Positions 1 to 8,836 of a stretch of DNA of 64,000 nucleotides are shown here, piece after piece. Below the pieces are notes generated by a model. The model saw only the letters and a list, made by a program, of their open reading frames with translations. It searched no databases and had not been told where the DNA came from. The position numbers were made by a program, and so were the translations under genes. The DNA comes from Billgrantia kenyensis (lineage in GTDB: Bacteria > Pseudomonadota > Gammaproteobacteria > Pseudomonadales > Halomonadaceae), in the NCBI RefSeq assembly GCF_013697085.1, contig NZ_JACEFT010000009.1:62001-126000 (forward strand). Direction: 5' to 3'. Position 1 is the stretch's first letter, and each line of letters starts with the position of its first letter.

Positions 1-2
1 GC

Positions 3-449
3 ATGCTGGCCTTGGGCTGCAGCATGGCCTGGGCCGGTGATGCACGTCTGCAAGTGTTGAGCGACGATGACACCCTGCTGGTCGAGCTGCCGATGCCGGA
101 AGGCGAACGCTGGTGCCTGGAGTGGAATCACTCCGTCACGGGTATCCGCGTGCAGGATTGCTATCGCCATGACCAAGGGAGAATGGTGCTGGAACGCAGC
201 CATCAGCCCGATTTTGCCGCCGGACTGGGCCATGTGCCGGGCCGGGGGCGCCAGGTCTCCGACGGCCAGGGCGGCTACTGGATCGAGGAGATCAACGAGC
301 CGGTGGCGGGCAACCGCTACCGACTGAGGGTCGGCTCCGACAGGGTCGACCATAGATTGCTGCATGAGGGTCGCCGGATCAGCCTGAGCGCACTGGCAGC
401 CGGCGAGCGGGTGACGATCCACCTGCGCACCCCTGACACCACCCCTTGA
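3..449 (+). CDS. DUF1850 family protein, probably 5'-truncated by the window edge
   Basis: A 148-residue product with a short hydrophobic, Ala-rich start ending near AWAG, followed by a soluble beta-rich domain containing WCLEWNHSVTG and DHRLLHEGRR. This resembles DUF1850 proteins, which are usually encoded just upstream of fused TRAP (TAXI-type) permeases. The next gene, 9 bp downstream, is exactly such a permease, so the two are probably co-transcribed. The role of DUF1850 is not established; an exported accessory to the transporter is an inference. The N-terminal hydrophobic segment is very short for a signal peptide and the ATG lies at base 3, so the true start may be outside the window. 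Confidence 0.75.
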   Translation: MLALGCSMAWAGDARLQVLSDDDTLLVELPMPEGERWCLEWNHSVTGIRVQDCYRHDQGRMVLERSHQPDFAAGLGHVPGRGRQVSDGQGGYWIEEINEPVAGNRYRLRVGSDRVDHRLLHEGRRISLSALAAGERVTIHLRTPDTTP

Positions 450-458
450 GAGGCGCGC

Positions 459-2480
459 ATGAGCGAATCTGCCAACCCTCCCGTCACCGTACCCGGTGGC
501 AATGCCATTCAGCCCCGACCGATCCTGTGGTTGATCACCCTGGTCGCGGTAGGGCTGTCGCTGTTCCAGCTTTACTCCGCCGGTATTCAGCCGCTGGGGT
601 TGTTCTACCAGCGCAGCGTCCACCTGATGCTGATCATGATGCTGGCCTTCCTGATCTTTCCGGTGTTCGGCCCCAACCGCAAGCGCGGCGTGCTGGGCTG
701 GGTGATCGATGCCGCCTTCTTCGCCGGTGCCATGATCACCGGCGGCTACATGGTGCTCTACCTGGATGAGATCATCCGCCGCGCCGGCTTCTGGAGCCAG
801 ACCGACATCATCGTCGGCTGCATCGCCGTAGTCACCGTGCTGGAGGCTAGCCGCCGGGCGGTGGGCCTGGGCATGACCATCATCGGCGTGATTGCCATTC
901 TCTATGCCTTTGCCGGGCCGCGCGGCGAGCTGCCGTGGCTTGGCCAGTTCATGCCCGGCATTCTCGAGCACCGTGGCTACAACCTCGACCGGGTGGTGGG
1001 CCAGCTCTACCTGGGCCAGGAGGGCATCTTCGGCCTGCCGCTGGGGGTGGCGGCGACTTTCATCTTCGTCTTCGTATTGTTCGGCGCTTTCCTCGAAAGC
1101 ACCGGCGCCGGCAAGTTCTTCATCGACATGGCCTACGCCGCCACCGGCCGGCAGCGCGGCGGCCCGGCCAAGGCCGCGGTCATCGCTTCGGCTGGCATGG
1201 GCTCGATCTCCGGCAGTGCCATCGCCAACGTGGTGACCACCGGCGCCTTCACCATCCCCTTGATGAAGCGCCTGGGCTACAAGCCGCACCAGGCCGGCGG
1301 CATCGAGGCGGCGGCATCCACCGGCGGGCAGATCATGCCGCCGCTGATGGGGGCCGGCGCCTTCCTGATCGCCGAGTACACCAACACGCCCTACCTGGAC
1401 GTGGTCAAGGTGAGCATCCTGCCGGCAATCATGTATTTCGCCACCGTCTATCTGTTCGTGCACATCATCGCCCTCAAGCAGGGCATGCAGGGCATGGCCA
1501 GGAGCGAGCTGCCGCAGATGCGCGACGTGCTGCGCGAGGGCTGGCACTTCCTGCTGCCGCTGGCGGTGCTGGTGTGGCTGCTGGCAATGCACATGTCGCC
1601 GATGCGGGTGGGCTTCTACGCGGTGGTGACCATGGTCGCCGTGGCCGCGCTGCGCTATGCCATCTGGTTCCTTTTCGTCGCCCCGCGCCAGGGCCAGCCC
1701 GTCACCCTGGCCAGCACCGGCCGCGTGGTCTGGGCCGGCTTCCTCAAGCTGGTCGAGGGACTGGAGCTTGGCGCCCGCAACGCCGTGTCGGTCTCCCTGG
1801 CCTGCGCCGTGGCCGGCATCATCGTCGGGGTGGTGGGGCTCACCGGCCTGGGGCTCAAGTTCTCCGCCATGATGATGGCCTTCTCCGGCGGTAATATAGT
1901 GCTGGCACTGCTGATGGTGCTGCTGGCCAGCCTGATCCTGGGCATGGGCCTGCCGGTCACCGCCAGCTACATCGTGCTGATCGTGCTGGTGGGCCCGGCG
2001 CTGACCGCCGAGTTCGGCATCCCGCTGCTGATCGCCCACCTGGTGGTGTTCTGGTACTCCCAGGATTCCAACGTGACGCCACCGATAGCCTTGGCCGGCT
2101 TCGCCGGGGCGGCGATCGCCGGCTCCAAGCCCATGGCGACCGGGGTGCAGGCATGGAAGTTCGCCAAGGGCCTCTACCTGATCCCGATGTTCATGGTCTT
2201 CAACCCGGAGATCATCATCGGTGGCCCGCTGCACATCCTGGCCTGGAACGGGCTGATCGCGATACTGGCGCTGGGGGCCTTTGCCGCAGCGCTTGAAGGG
2301 TACTTGTTCACGCGCATGTCGTGGCTGCCTCGTATCGCCATCTCGGGCGCGATCGTGGCGGTGTTCTATCCCAACTTCATGCTGGAGGCCATCGGGGTGG
2401 CGGTAATGATCGTCGCCATCGGCGCCAACTGGTTGGCCAGCCGGCGGGAAACCCACCCGGCCGGCACGGGAACGACATGA
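459..2480 (+). CDS. TRAP transporter permease, fused small and large membrane subunits (TAXI type)
   Basis: A 673-residue polytopic membrane protein. The N-terminal third (to about residue 130) carries the DctQ-like helices and the rest is a DctM-like domain with characteristic segments such as [19 protein letters not shown] and [16 protein letters not shown]. Length and layout fit fused DctQM permeases that work with a TAXI periplasmic binding protein to import organic acids or similar anions with sodium. No binding protein is visible downstream, so it should lie upstream of the window beyond the DUF1850 gene. GAGG stands 5 nt before the ATG. The substrate cannot be deduced. Confidence 0.93.
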   Translation: MSESANPPVTVPGGNAIQPRPILWLITLVAVGLSLFQLYSAGIQPLGLFYQRSVHLMLIMMLAFLIFPVFGPNRKRGVLGWVIDAAFFAGAMITGGYMVLYLDEIIRRAGFWSQTDIIVGCIAVVTVLEASRRAVGLGMTIIGVIAILYAFAGPRGELPWLGQFMPGILEHRGYNLDRVVGQLYLGQEGIFGLPLGVAATFIFVFVLFGAFLESTGAGKFFIDMAYAATGRQRGGPAKAAVIASAGMGSISGSAIANVVTTGAFTIPLMKRLGYKPHQAGGIEAAASTGGQIMPPLMGAGAFLIAEYTNTPYLDVVKVSILPAIMYFATVYLFVHIIALKQGMQGMARSELPQMRDVLREGWHFLLPLAVLVWLLAMHMSPMRVGFYAVVTMVAVAALRYAIWFLFVAPRQGQPVTLASTGRVVWAGFLKLVEGLELGARNAVSVSLACAVAGIIVGVVGLTGLGLKFSAMMMAFSGGNIVLALLMVLLASLILGMGLPVTASYIVLIVLVGPALTAEFGIPLLIAHLVVFWYSQDSNVTPPIALAGFAGAAIAGSKPMATGVQAWKFAKGLYLIPMFMVFNPEIIIGGPLHILAWNGLIAILALGAFAAALEGYLFTRMSWLPRIAISGAIVAVFYPNFMLEAIGVAVMIVAIGANWLASRRETHPAGTGTT

Positions 2481-2602
2481 CGGCTGCGACCGCCTGCACG
2501 AGCCGGCGGTCGCTTGCCCGACTGGTCAAGATGACGGCGCCTGCGGGCGCCGTTAGAATACCTGCCCTTCGCCAACCAGCGTCATCACGGGGAACCGCAA
2601 CT

Positions 2603-3112
2603 ATGCCATCCAACGAGCCGCCACGCGTAGGCGTGATCATGGGGTCGAAATCCGATTGGCCGGTCATGGAGCACGCCGTCACGATGCTCGAGCGCCTGGG
2701 CGTGCCCTATGAAACCCGCGTGGTGTCAGCGCATCGTACCCCGGATCTGCTGTTCGACTACGCCAAGGCGGCAGCCGGGCGTGGCTTGCAGGTGATCGTT
2801 GCCGGTGCCGGTGGTGCCGCCCACCTGCCGGGCATGGTGGCCTCCCAGACCGCGCTGCCGGTGCTCGGCGTCCCGGTGGAATCCAAGGCGCTGAAGGGGC
2901 TCGATTCGCTGCTTTCCATCGTACAGATGCCGGGCGGCATCGCCGTGGGCACGCTGGCGATCGGCAAGGCCGGGGCGACCAATGCCGGCCTGCTGGCGGC
3001 CCAGATCGTCGGGTTGCAGGATGAGAAGGTGCGCGCTGAGGTCGAGGCCTTCCGCGCCGAGCAGACGCAGACAGTGCTCGACAATCCAGACCCCCGGCCC
3101 GTAGACGAATGA
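2603..3112 (+). CDS. purE: N5-carboxyaminoimidazole ribonucleotide mutase PurE
   Basis: A 169-residue protein with the class I PurE signatures [13 protein letters not shown] near the N-terminus, VVSAHRTPD (about residues 40-48) and [12 protein letters not shown]. It converts N5-CAIR to CAIR in purine synthesis, the step after PurK. An open frame extends upstream to 2321, but this ATG gives the standard PurE N-terminus; the upstream part overlaps the TRAP gene and matches nothing. purK follows 22 bp downstream, the usual purEK operon. Confidence 0.97.
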   Translation: MPSNEPPRVGVIMGSKSDWPVMEHAVTMLERLGVPYETRVVSAHRTPDLLFDYAKAAAGRGLQVIVAGAGGAAHLPGMVASQTALPVLGVPVESKALKGLDSLLSIVQMPGGIAVGTLAIGKAGATNAGLLAAQIVGLQDEKVRAEVEAFRAEQTQTVLDNPDPRPVDE

Positions 3113-3134
3113 GCCAGCGAGAGGAGACAGCGAC

Positions 3135-4274
3135 ATGAATATCGGCGTACTCGGTGCCGGCCAGCTCGGCCGCATGCTGGCCCTGGCCGGCTACCCGCTG
3201 GCTAATCGCTTCACCTTCCTCGATACGACCGGCCACCCCAGTGCCGGGATCGGTGATGTCATGGTCTATACCGATCAACACCATCTGCTCGATGACTTCC
3301 TGGCCAAGGTCGACCTGGTTACCTACGAGTTCGAGCACCTGCCCGTGGCGCTGGTGCAGGCCATCGAGGAGGTCAAGCCGGTGTACCCCTCGAGCGAGGC
3401 GATCCGCATCTGCCAGAACCGCGCCGAAGAGAAGGCGCTGTTCGATCGCCTGGGTATTCCCACGCCGACCTACCGCATCGTGGAGAGCGCCGAGGCGCTG
3501 GAAGCGGCGGCCCGGGAGCTGGGCACCCCGGTAGTGGCCAAGTCGGTCACCGAGGGCTACGACGGCAAGGGCCAGGCGGTGTTGCGTGACCCTGCCGAGG
3601 CGGCTGAGGCCTGGCGTTCGATCAATCATCCCAAGCTGATCGTCGAGGCCTTCGTCGACTTCGTGCGCGAGGTGTCGATCATCGCCGTGCGCGGCCGCGA
3701 GGGCGAGATGGCCTTCTACCCCATGGCCGAAAACGTGCACGTGGACGGCATCCTGCGTTACTCGCTGGCGCCGATGCCGGATCTCGACGAAGCAGTGCAG
3801 CAGACCGCCGACGGCTATATTCGCGCGCTGCTCGATGAACTGGACTACGTCGGCGTGCTGACCCTGGAGCTGTTCCAGACCCGCGACGGCAAGCTGCTGG
3901 CCAACGAGATGGCGCCTCGGGTACACAATTCCGGCCATTGGACCATGGACGGCGCGGTGACCAGCCAGTTCGAAAACCATCTGCGCGCGATCCAGGGCCT
4001 GCCGCTGGGTGCCACTGCAGCGCGCATGCCGACCTGCATGGTCAACGTGATCGGCCAAGAGGGCGATCCGGCGGCAATACTCGCCATCTCCGATGCCCAC
4101 CTGCACCGCTACGACAAGAGCGAGCGCCCCGGGCGCAAGCTGGCCCACGTCAACCTGCTAGCGTCGACCCACGGCGAGCTGCTGGAAAAGGTCCACGGCT
4201 GTGCCTGGCTGCTGCCCGAAGCGCCGGAGCCGCGCTTCAGCTTCGAGGATGCGTTCCGCCAGGGCAACCTCTAA
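3135..4274 (+). CDS. purK: N5-carboxyaminoimidazole ribonucleotide synthase PurK
   Basis: A 379-residue ATP-grasp enzyme that carboxylates AIR to N5-CAIR using ATP and bicarbonate. It opens with the MNIGVLGAGQLGRMLALAG Rossmann-like motif, has the ATP-grasp core (VAKSVTEGYDGKGQAV, about residues 134-149), and contains ANEMAPRVHNSGHWT, typical of PurK. GAGGAGA precedes the ATG. It is the second gene of the purEK pair and is followed closely by a rho-independent terminator. Confidence 0.97.
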   Translation: MNIGVLGAGQLGRMLALAGYPLANRFTFLDTTGHPSAGIGDVMVYTDQHHLLDDFLAKVDLVTYEFEHLPVALVQAIEEVKPVYPSSEAIRICQNRAEEKALFDRLGIPTPTYRIVESAEALEAAARELGTPVVAKSVTEGYDGKGQAVLRDPAEAAEAWRSINHPKLIVEAFVDFVREVSIIAVRGREGEMAFYPMAENVHVDGILRYSLAPMPDLDEAVQQTADGYIRALLDELDYVGVLTLELFQTRDGKLLANEMAPRVHNSGHWTMDGAVTSQFENHLRAIQGLPLGATAARMPTCMVNVIGQEGDPAAILAISDAHLHRYDKSERPGRKLAHVNLLASTHGELLEKVHGCAWLLPEAPEPRFSFEDAFRQGNL

Positions 4275-4294
4275 CCACGCAATCGACGTAACGT

Positions 4295-4330
4295 AGCGAG
4301 CCCCGCCATTGGCGGGGCTCGCTGTTTTTT
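4295..4330 (+). terminator. Rho-independent terminator of purEK
   Basis: A 13-bp perfect stem AGCGAGCCCCGCC / GGCGGGGCTCGCT around the loop ATT, followed by G and six T residues. It starts 20 bp after the purK stop and also separates purEK from the convergent phosphatase gene. Confidence 0.9.
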
Positions 4331-4339
4331 GCCTCTCTC

Positions 4340-6361
4340 TTATGCGCCGATGATGCCGCCGTCCTCTCGGGTAATCACCAGCGTCGCCGAACGCGGAATG
4401 GCATTGCCACCGTCCGGCCAGTGGCTGACCAGCTCGCCGGCGGCGAACGCCTCGGCGCTGGTAGTGGCGCCGGGGTGCTGCACGTTGACGAACATGGTGC
4501 GCTGGTCCGGGGTAGTGATCACGCCGGTGATCTCCTGGCCGATGGGGCCGGTGAGGAAGCGGCGGATTTCGCCGGTTTCTGGGTTGGCGACCAGCATCTG
4601 GTTGTTGCCGAACACCTCGTGGATGCCACTGTTCATCACCGATTCACTGATGTCGCTCTGGATCCATACGCGGCGGTCCGGGTCGATCCACAGCCCGTCG
4701 GGGCTGGAGAAGATCGCCTCCTGGCCCAGCGGCTCGCCGGCCAGGTCGCGGCCGCTCTCAGTGTCGCCCGCCAGCACGAAGATATCCCACGCGAAGCGCT
4801 CGGCGGCGTGGGTGCCGTCCTCCTGCCAGCGAATGATGTGGCCGAAGTGGTTCTCGGCGCGTGGGTTGGCGGCGTCGACCTGCTCTTCGCTGCGGCGGGT
4901 GTTGTTGGTCAGGGTGAAGTAGACCTGGCCTGTGGCCGGGTCGACGGCGCCCCACTCGGGGCGGTCCATCTTGGTGGCGCCGACGTGGTCGGCTGCGCTG
5001 CGGGTGTTGACCAGGATGTCGGCCAGCTCGGCGAAGCCGTTCTCCGGCGTCAGGCCGTTCTGGCCCGGGGCCAGGGCCAGCCACTCGCCGCTGCCGTCGT
5101 CGTTGAACCTGGCGACGTAGAGCGTGCCCTCGTCGAGCAGCGAGCCGTCGGCGTTGGAGGCTTCGTAGGGTCGCGCCGAGACGAACTTGTAGATGTATTC
5201 GAAGCGGGCGTCGTCGCCCGAGTAGGCCACTACCGGCTGGCCTTCCACTGCCGGGGCGAAGATCACCCCTTCATGGGCGAAGCGGCCCAGGTGGGTGCGC
5301 TTGATCGGCGTGCTCTGCGGATCGAAGGGGTCGATCTCCACCATGTAGCCGAAGGCGTGGGGCTCGTTGCGGTAGTCCTCGCTGGGTGCGGCGCCACGGG
5401 AAGTGGCGTCGAAGCGCACGAACTCGTCGGCGCCGCCCTGGGCGCGGTGCCATTGGTAACGGCCTTCGGCGCGCGTCTCGATGCCGTAGCGGCTCTGGCG
5501 ACGGTCGATCTCGGCATCCTCGTTGGCAAAGTAGCCAGCCCAGTTCTCTTCGGCGGCCAGGTAGGTGTTCCACGGCGTAACGCCGTGGGCGCAGTTGTTC
5601 AGGGTGCCGCGGGTCATGCGGCCGTCGGGACTGTACTTCGTCACCACGTGCTCGGTGCCTGCCACCGGCCCGGCCAATTGCATCGGCGTAAGGCCGGTAA
5701 CGCGGCGGTTGAGGCGATCCTGCACCACCTGCCACTGGCCGTCGTCACCCTGACGCACCCGCACCACCGAAACGCCATGGGCATTGAGTTCCTTGCGTAC
5801 CTGGTCGGCATCGCGGCTGCCGTCCTCATGCTGCGGGAAGCCGTTGCGGTCCAGGGGCATTCCAGCGGCTGCGGCATGCAGGAAGCGCGGTTCGATATAT
5901 TCGTGATTGAGGACCAGCAGGCCATCGCGAGAGCTGCCGTCGATAGCGAAGTAGTGCATGCCGTCGTGGTGGCTGCCGATCTGGTGGGCCTGGTTCTCGC
6001 CGCTGGCATCCAGCGAGAAAGCCGGCATGTCGCCGCTGATCGGTGTGCCCCATGGAATGAAGGCCTGCACCCGGTAGCCCTCCGGCACCACCACGCTGTC
6101 GCCGGTGCCGACGGGAATCGCCTTGAAGCCGATGCTGGGCGCCTCAACGCCTGGCCCAGCGGCCAGTGCCCGGCCGAAGGGCAGCTGCGTTGCCATGACG
6201 CCAGCGACCGCCGCCGCCAGGCTGCCGCGCAGCAGTGTGCGACGGCTCAAGCGCGTCTCCAGGATGTCGCCAAAATAGGCGTTGCCGGAAGCGTTGCTCA
6301 TCGGCTCGTCGCCGGCGGCAAGGATGGGGTCGACATGGCCGGGGTTCTGCGGCTGGTTCAT
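4340..6361 (-). CDS. phoX: PhoX family alkaline phosphatase, Tat-exported
   Basis: A 673-residue protein with a twin-arginine signal (SRRTLLRG, about residues 38-45, then a hydrophobic stretch ending near GRALAAG). The mature part has PhoX/DUF839 segments such as NCAHGVTPWNTYLAAEENW, EPHAFGYMVEIDPFDP, RFAHEGVIFAP and GATKMDRPEW. Characterised PhoX enzymes are periplasmic or secreted Ca/Fe-dependent phosphomonoesterases that release phosphate from organic esters. GAGG lies about 8 nt before the ATG. A Pho-box-like repeat sits about 90-105 bp upstream. Many PhoX homologues are untested, so the family is certain but the substrate range is inferred. Confidence 0.9.
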   Translation of the reverse strand: MNQPQNPGHVDPILAAGDEPMSNASGNAYFGDILETRLSRRTLLRGSLAAAVAGVMATQLPFGRALAAGPGVEAPSIGFKAIPVGTGDSVVVPEGYRVQAFIPWGTPISGDMPAFSLDASGENQAHQIGSHHDGMHYFAIDGSSRDGLLVLNHEYIEPRFLHAAAAGMPLDRNGFPQHEDGSRDADQVRKELNAHGVSVVRVRQGDDGQWQVVQDRLNRRVTGLTPMQLAGPVAGTEHVVTKYSPDGRMTRGTLNNCAHGVTPWNTYLAAEENWAGYFANEDAEIDRRQSRYGIETRAEGRYQWHRAQGGADEFVRFDATSRGAAPSEDYRNEPHAFGYMVEIDPFDPQSTPIKRTHLGRFAHEGVIFAPAVEGQPVVAYSGDDARFEYIYKFVSARPYEASNADGSLLDEGTLYVARFNDDGSGEWLALAPGQNGLTPENGFAELADILVNTRSAADHVGATKMDRPEWGAVDPATGQVYFTLTNNTRRSEEQVDAANPRAENHFGHIIRWQEDGTHAAERFAWDIFVLAGDTESGRDLAGEPLGQEAIFSSPDGLWIDPDRRVWIQSDISESVMNSGIHEVFGNNQMLVANPETGEIRRFLTGPIGQEITGVITTPDQRTMFVNVQHPGATTSAEAFAAGELVSHWPDGGNAIPRSATLVITREDGGIIGA

Positions 6362-6448
6362 GTGCTGCCTCGCAATAGGATGGAGATTGGCGAGGCTCGA
6401 TCATGCCGCCCATATGTGGCGCTTCCGTGTATAGGAGATGGCGGTTGC

Positions 6449-6466
6449 ATGACGTTGCCGTGACTG
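6449..6466 (-). promoter_or_regulatory. Candidate Pho box upstream of phoX
   Basis: On the minus strand two 7-mers, CAGTCAC and ACGTCAT, are separated by 4 bp, the 11-bp spacing of PhoB direct repeats (consensus CTGTCAT/C). Matches are 6/7 and 5/7. The distance to the phosphatase start and that gene's probable function make PhoB control plausible, but one degenerate pair can arise by chance. Confidence 0.4.
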
Positions 6467-6581
6467 AGGGAGGCGATGAATGGATATGCGTCATGTCTGA
6501 TGCTCTTCAGCTTTGTTGAACTGGCAGAGTCTGTACAATCGGCAACAATGGTAGACACGATGGGACACAGGGGGCTCAGCG

Positions 6582-7874
6582 ATGCCTTGGCTTCGCCGAA
6601 GCGGTGACGTTTTCCTGATAGTACTGATTTTTCTGCCCCTGCTGGTGGCACTGCCTCGCCTGGGCGGGCCCGGCGGGCCGCCTGGGGAGTGGCTGACCTG
6701 GGTCGGCCAGGTGAGCGGTATTCTGGCTCTGGCCATGATGTTGCTGGCGGGTGCGGTGAGCTGCCGGGTGCCGGGATTCGACCGCTATTTCGGTGGGCTG
6801 ACGCGGCTCTGGCGTATTCACCACTGGTTGGGCTTTGCCTCCTTCATCCTGGTGATGATTCACGCCCTGGCGCTCGGGCTTGCCGCGGTGCCAGCTTCCC
6901 TGGATGCAGCGGTGGCCACGCTCTTTCCGCCGCTCTCCCACGGCGCTCTCTGGCTCGGCTGGCTCGCCTGGGCGGCCATGGTGATCTTTCTGGCGCCTAC
7001 CTTCGACTTCTTCGGCCAGCCTCACTATCAACGCTGGAAACATCTGCATCTGGTGTCGGCGGCGGCACTGCTGCTGGGGCTCTGGCATGCCCTGTTGCTG
7101 GCCGGCGAGGCCTGGCCATGGTGGCTGCTGGGTATCGCCGGGCTTGGCGCCATCGCCTGGCGCAAGGGCGTGGCACCGCAGCGGCGTCACGCCTACCGGG
7201 TAGAGGAGGTAGTGCCGCTGGCGCGCGGCGTGGTCGAGCTGGTGCTTCGCCCTGAGCACCAGGGCATACGTCACGTGACGGGACAGTTCGTCTACCTGAC
7301 GCCGCTGGATCAGACGCTCTCCGCCGGGCGTGGCGAGGAGCATCCCTACACCATCGCTTCGGCGCCCTCGGACGGTCGGCTGCGCATCGGGATCAAAGAC
7401 CTGGGCGATGCCAGCCACGCCCTGCAAACGGTGACTCCGGGAACCCGAGCGCTGATCGAAGGCCCCTACGGGGAGTTCTTCGAACGCCGCTTTCCGGAGC
7501 GAGACATGCTCTGGCTCGGTGGTGGCATCGGCATCACTCCTTTCGTGGGTGGTGCTCGCGACCTCGCGACAGGAGCCGTCATGGAGGGGCGCATTCACCT
7601 GTTCTATCTTGCCAGCGACGCCGTTCGCGCCTATTACCAGGAAGAACTGGTCGACATTGCCGAGCGGGTCGAGGGGTTCACCTTCACCCAGCACTACTCC
7701 CGGGAGAAAGGGGTAATGACCGAGGCCTACCTGCGCCAGTACTGCCCGGACTTCACCGAGCGTGAAATCTACATTTGCGGTCCCCCAGGAATGAATCACC
7801 ACCTCAACCGACTGCTGCTCGACCAGGGAATTCCCGCCTCACGCATCCACAGCGAGGTCTTTGATTTCCTATGA
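6582..7874 (+). CDS. Ferric reductase-like transmembrane flavoprotein (FRD/NOX family)
   Basis: A 430-residue protein. The N-terminal half has about six membrane helices with haem-ligand histidines in HHWLGFASFILVMIH and WKHLHLVSAAALLLGLWH. The C-terminal half is a ferredoxin-reductase module: FAD motif HPYTIASAPSDG (about residue 256), NAD(P) motif LGGGIGITPF (about 310) and CGPPGMN near the end. It should pass electrons from cytoplasmic NAD(P)H through FAD and two haems to the outer face of the inner membrane. AGGGGG precedes the ATG. The gene overlaps the next one (cytochrome b5/FMN protein) by 4 bp, so that protein is the probable electron partner. The terminal acceptor is unknown. Confidence 0.88.
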   Translation: MPWLRRSGDVFLIVLIFLPLLVALPRLGGPGGPPGEWLTWVGQVSGILALAMMLLAGAVSCRVPGFDRYFGGLTRLWRIHHWLGFASFILVMIHALALGLAAVPASLDAAVATLFPPLSHGALWLGWLAWAAMVIFLAPTFDFFGQPHYQRWKHLHLVSAAALLLGLWHALLLAGEAWPWWLLGIAGLGAIAWRKGVAPQRRHAYRVEEVVPLARGVVELVLRPEHQGIRHVTGQFVYLTPLDQTLSAGRGEEHPYTIASAPSDGRLRIGIKDLGDASHALQTVTPGTRALIEGPYGEFFERRFPERDMLWLGGGIGITPFVGGARDLATGAVMEGRIHLFYLASDAVRAYYQEELVDIAERVEGFTFTQHYSREKGVMTEAYLRQYCPDFTEREIYICGPPGMNHHLNRLLLDQGIPASRIHSEVFDFL

Positions 7875-8707
7875 ATATCAATAAGATCGCTTATTCTGCC
7901 TTTATCGCCTTCGTGGCCAGCCTGTTTACCCTGGTCTCGATCAGCGCACTCTCCAGTAGCGAGCGTGAAGAACAGGACGATACCGACCTGGATCCCATCA
8001 CCCTCGATGAACTGGCCGAGCATGACAGCGCCGAGAGCTGCTGGAAGGCCATTCATGGCAGGGTCTACGACTTCACCGACTACTTTCCCGACCATCCCAC
8101 CGACGAGGAGGTGTTTCTCGAGTGGTGCGGCAGAGAGTCCACCGAGGGTTGGGACAACAAGCGCCCCGGCGTACCCCACAGTGCACGGGCCGAATCAATG
8201 CTCGACGAGTACCTGATCGGACGCCTGGTGGACGAGGAGGGCGAGCCGCTCGAGCCCGAGGCCGCCCCCGAAGAGATCGTCGAGGATGAGGAGCGCGAGG
8301 CGCGGCTCTCGCCCGCCGAGGATGAGCGCCTGCACCGGGCGCTGCTGGGGTTGCCCCTGGATGGCCGCTATCGTGGCGTGTTCAGCGATGGCGGCGAAAT
8401 GCAGGTCAACGTGCAGTTCGACCTGCGCGACGGCCGGATGTCGAACATCAGCTACCGGTACCTGGCTTATCGCGGCGTCGATTACCGGCAATTGGAGGAA
8501 GATGACGAACTCTATGCGGTGTTGGAGCAGCACCGGCAGCTGGCCGAGCGCCTCGAGGGTCAGCCTGTGACGGCCATCTTCGCGCTCTACGAGCCCGAGC
8601 GTCTGGCCGACGATATCGACGGCTACAGCGGTGCGACCCTGCGCGGCAACAAGGTCCACTCCGCTTTTCGGGATGCCCTCAACCGCGGTGTGTACAGCTG
8701 GCCCTAG
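7871..8707 (+). CDS. Membrane-anchored cytochrome b5-like / FMN-binding domain fusion protein
   Basis: A 278-residue protein with an N-terminal membrane anchor or signal (residues 5-28), then a cytochrome b5-like domain (about 41-120) whose two axial histidines appear as DHP (H75) and VPHS (H103). An acidic linker (about 120-155) leads to a C-terminal FMN-binding domain with the flavinylation motif DGYSGAT (residues 250-256, acceptor T256). Covalent FMN on such domains is added by ApbE in the periplasm, so the protein is expected outside the membrane. Its start overlaps the reductase stop (ATGA). Together they look like a transmembrane electron-export pair: NAD(P)H to FAD to haem to b5 haem to FMN. 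The HPGG motif of classical b5 is reduced to HPTD. Confidence 0.82.
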   Translation: MNINKIAYSAFIAFVASLFTLVSISALSSSEREEQDDTDLDPITLDELAEHDSAESCWKAIHGRVYDFTDYFPDHPTDEEVFLEWCGRESTEGWDNKRPGVPHSARAESMLDEYLIGRLVDEEGEPLEPEAAPEEIVEDEEREARLSPAEDERLHRALLGLPLDGRYRGVFSDGGEMQVNVQFDLRDGRMSNISYRYLAYRGVDYRQLEEDDELYAVLEQHRQLAERLEGQPVTAIFALYEPERLADDIDGYSGATLRGNKVHSAFRDALNRGVYSWP

Positions 8708-8836
8708 CTCATCGGTACCAACGGGTTGATGCGGCCTGTCGAGTCGGGTAATGCCATGCGTTGAGACGCATGCTCGCCAAGCCCGGCTTGATCGGTTAAA
8801 GATAGGAGTCTCCAACAATAACCCCGGGAACCGGGC

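Noticed and set aside
2321..2602. N-terminal extension of PurE
   Set aside because: Overlaps the end of the TRAP permease gene in another frame; the standard PurE start is the ATG at 2603.
2679..4148. 489-codon minus-strand frame over purE-purK
   Set aside because: Antisense to two certain housekeeping genes, with no recognisable motif.
4421..6463. 680-codon plus-strand frame
   Set aside because: It is the antisense shadow of the PhoX gene; it has no domain, no ribosome site and GC-driven composition.
6512..6539. Sigma-70-like promoter before the ferric-reductase-like gene (TTGTTG / TACAAT)
   Set aside because: The spacer is only about 15 bp and the -35 match is weak; not supportable from sequence alone.
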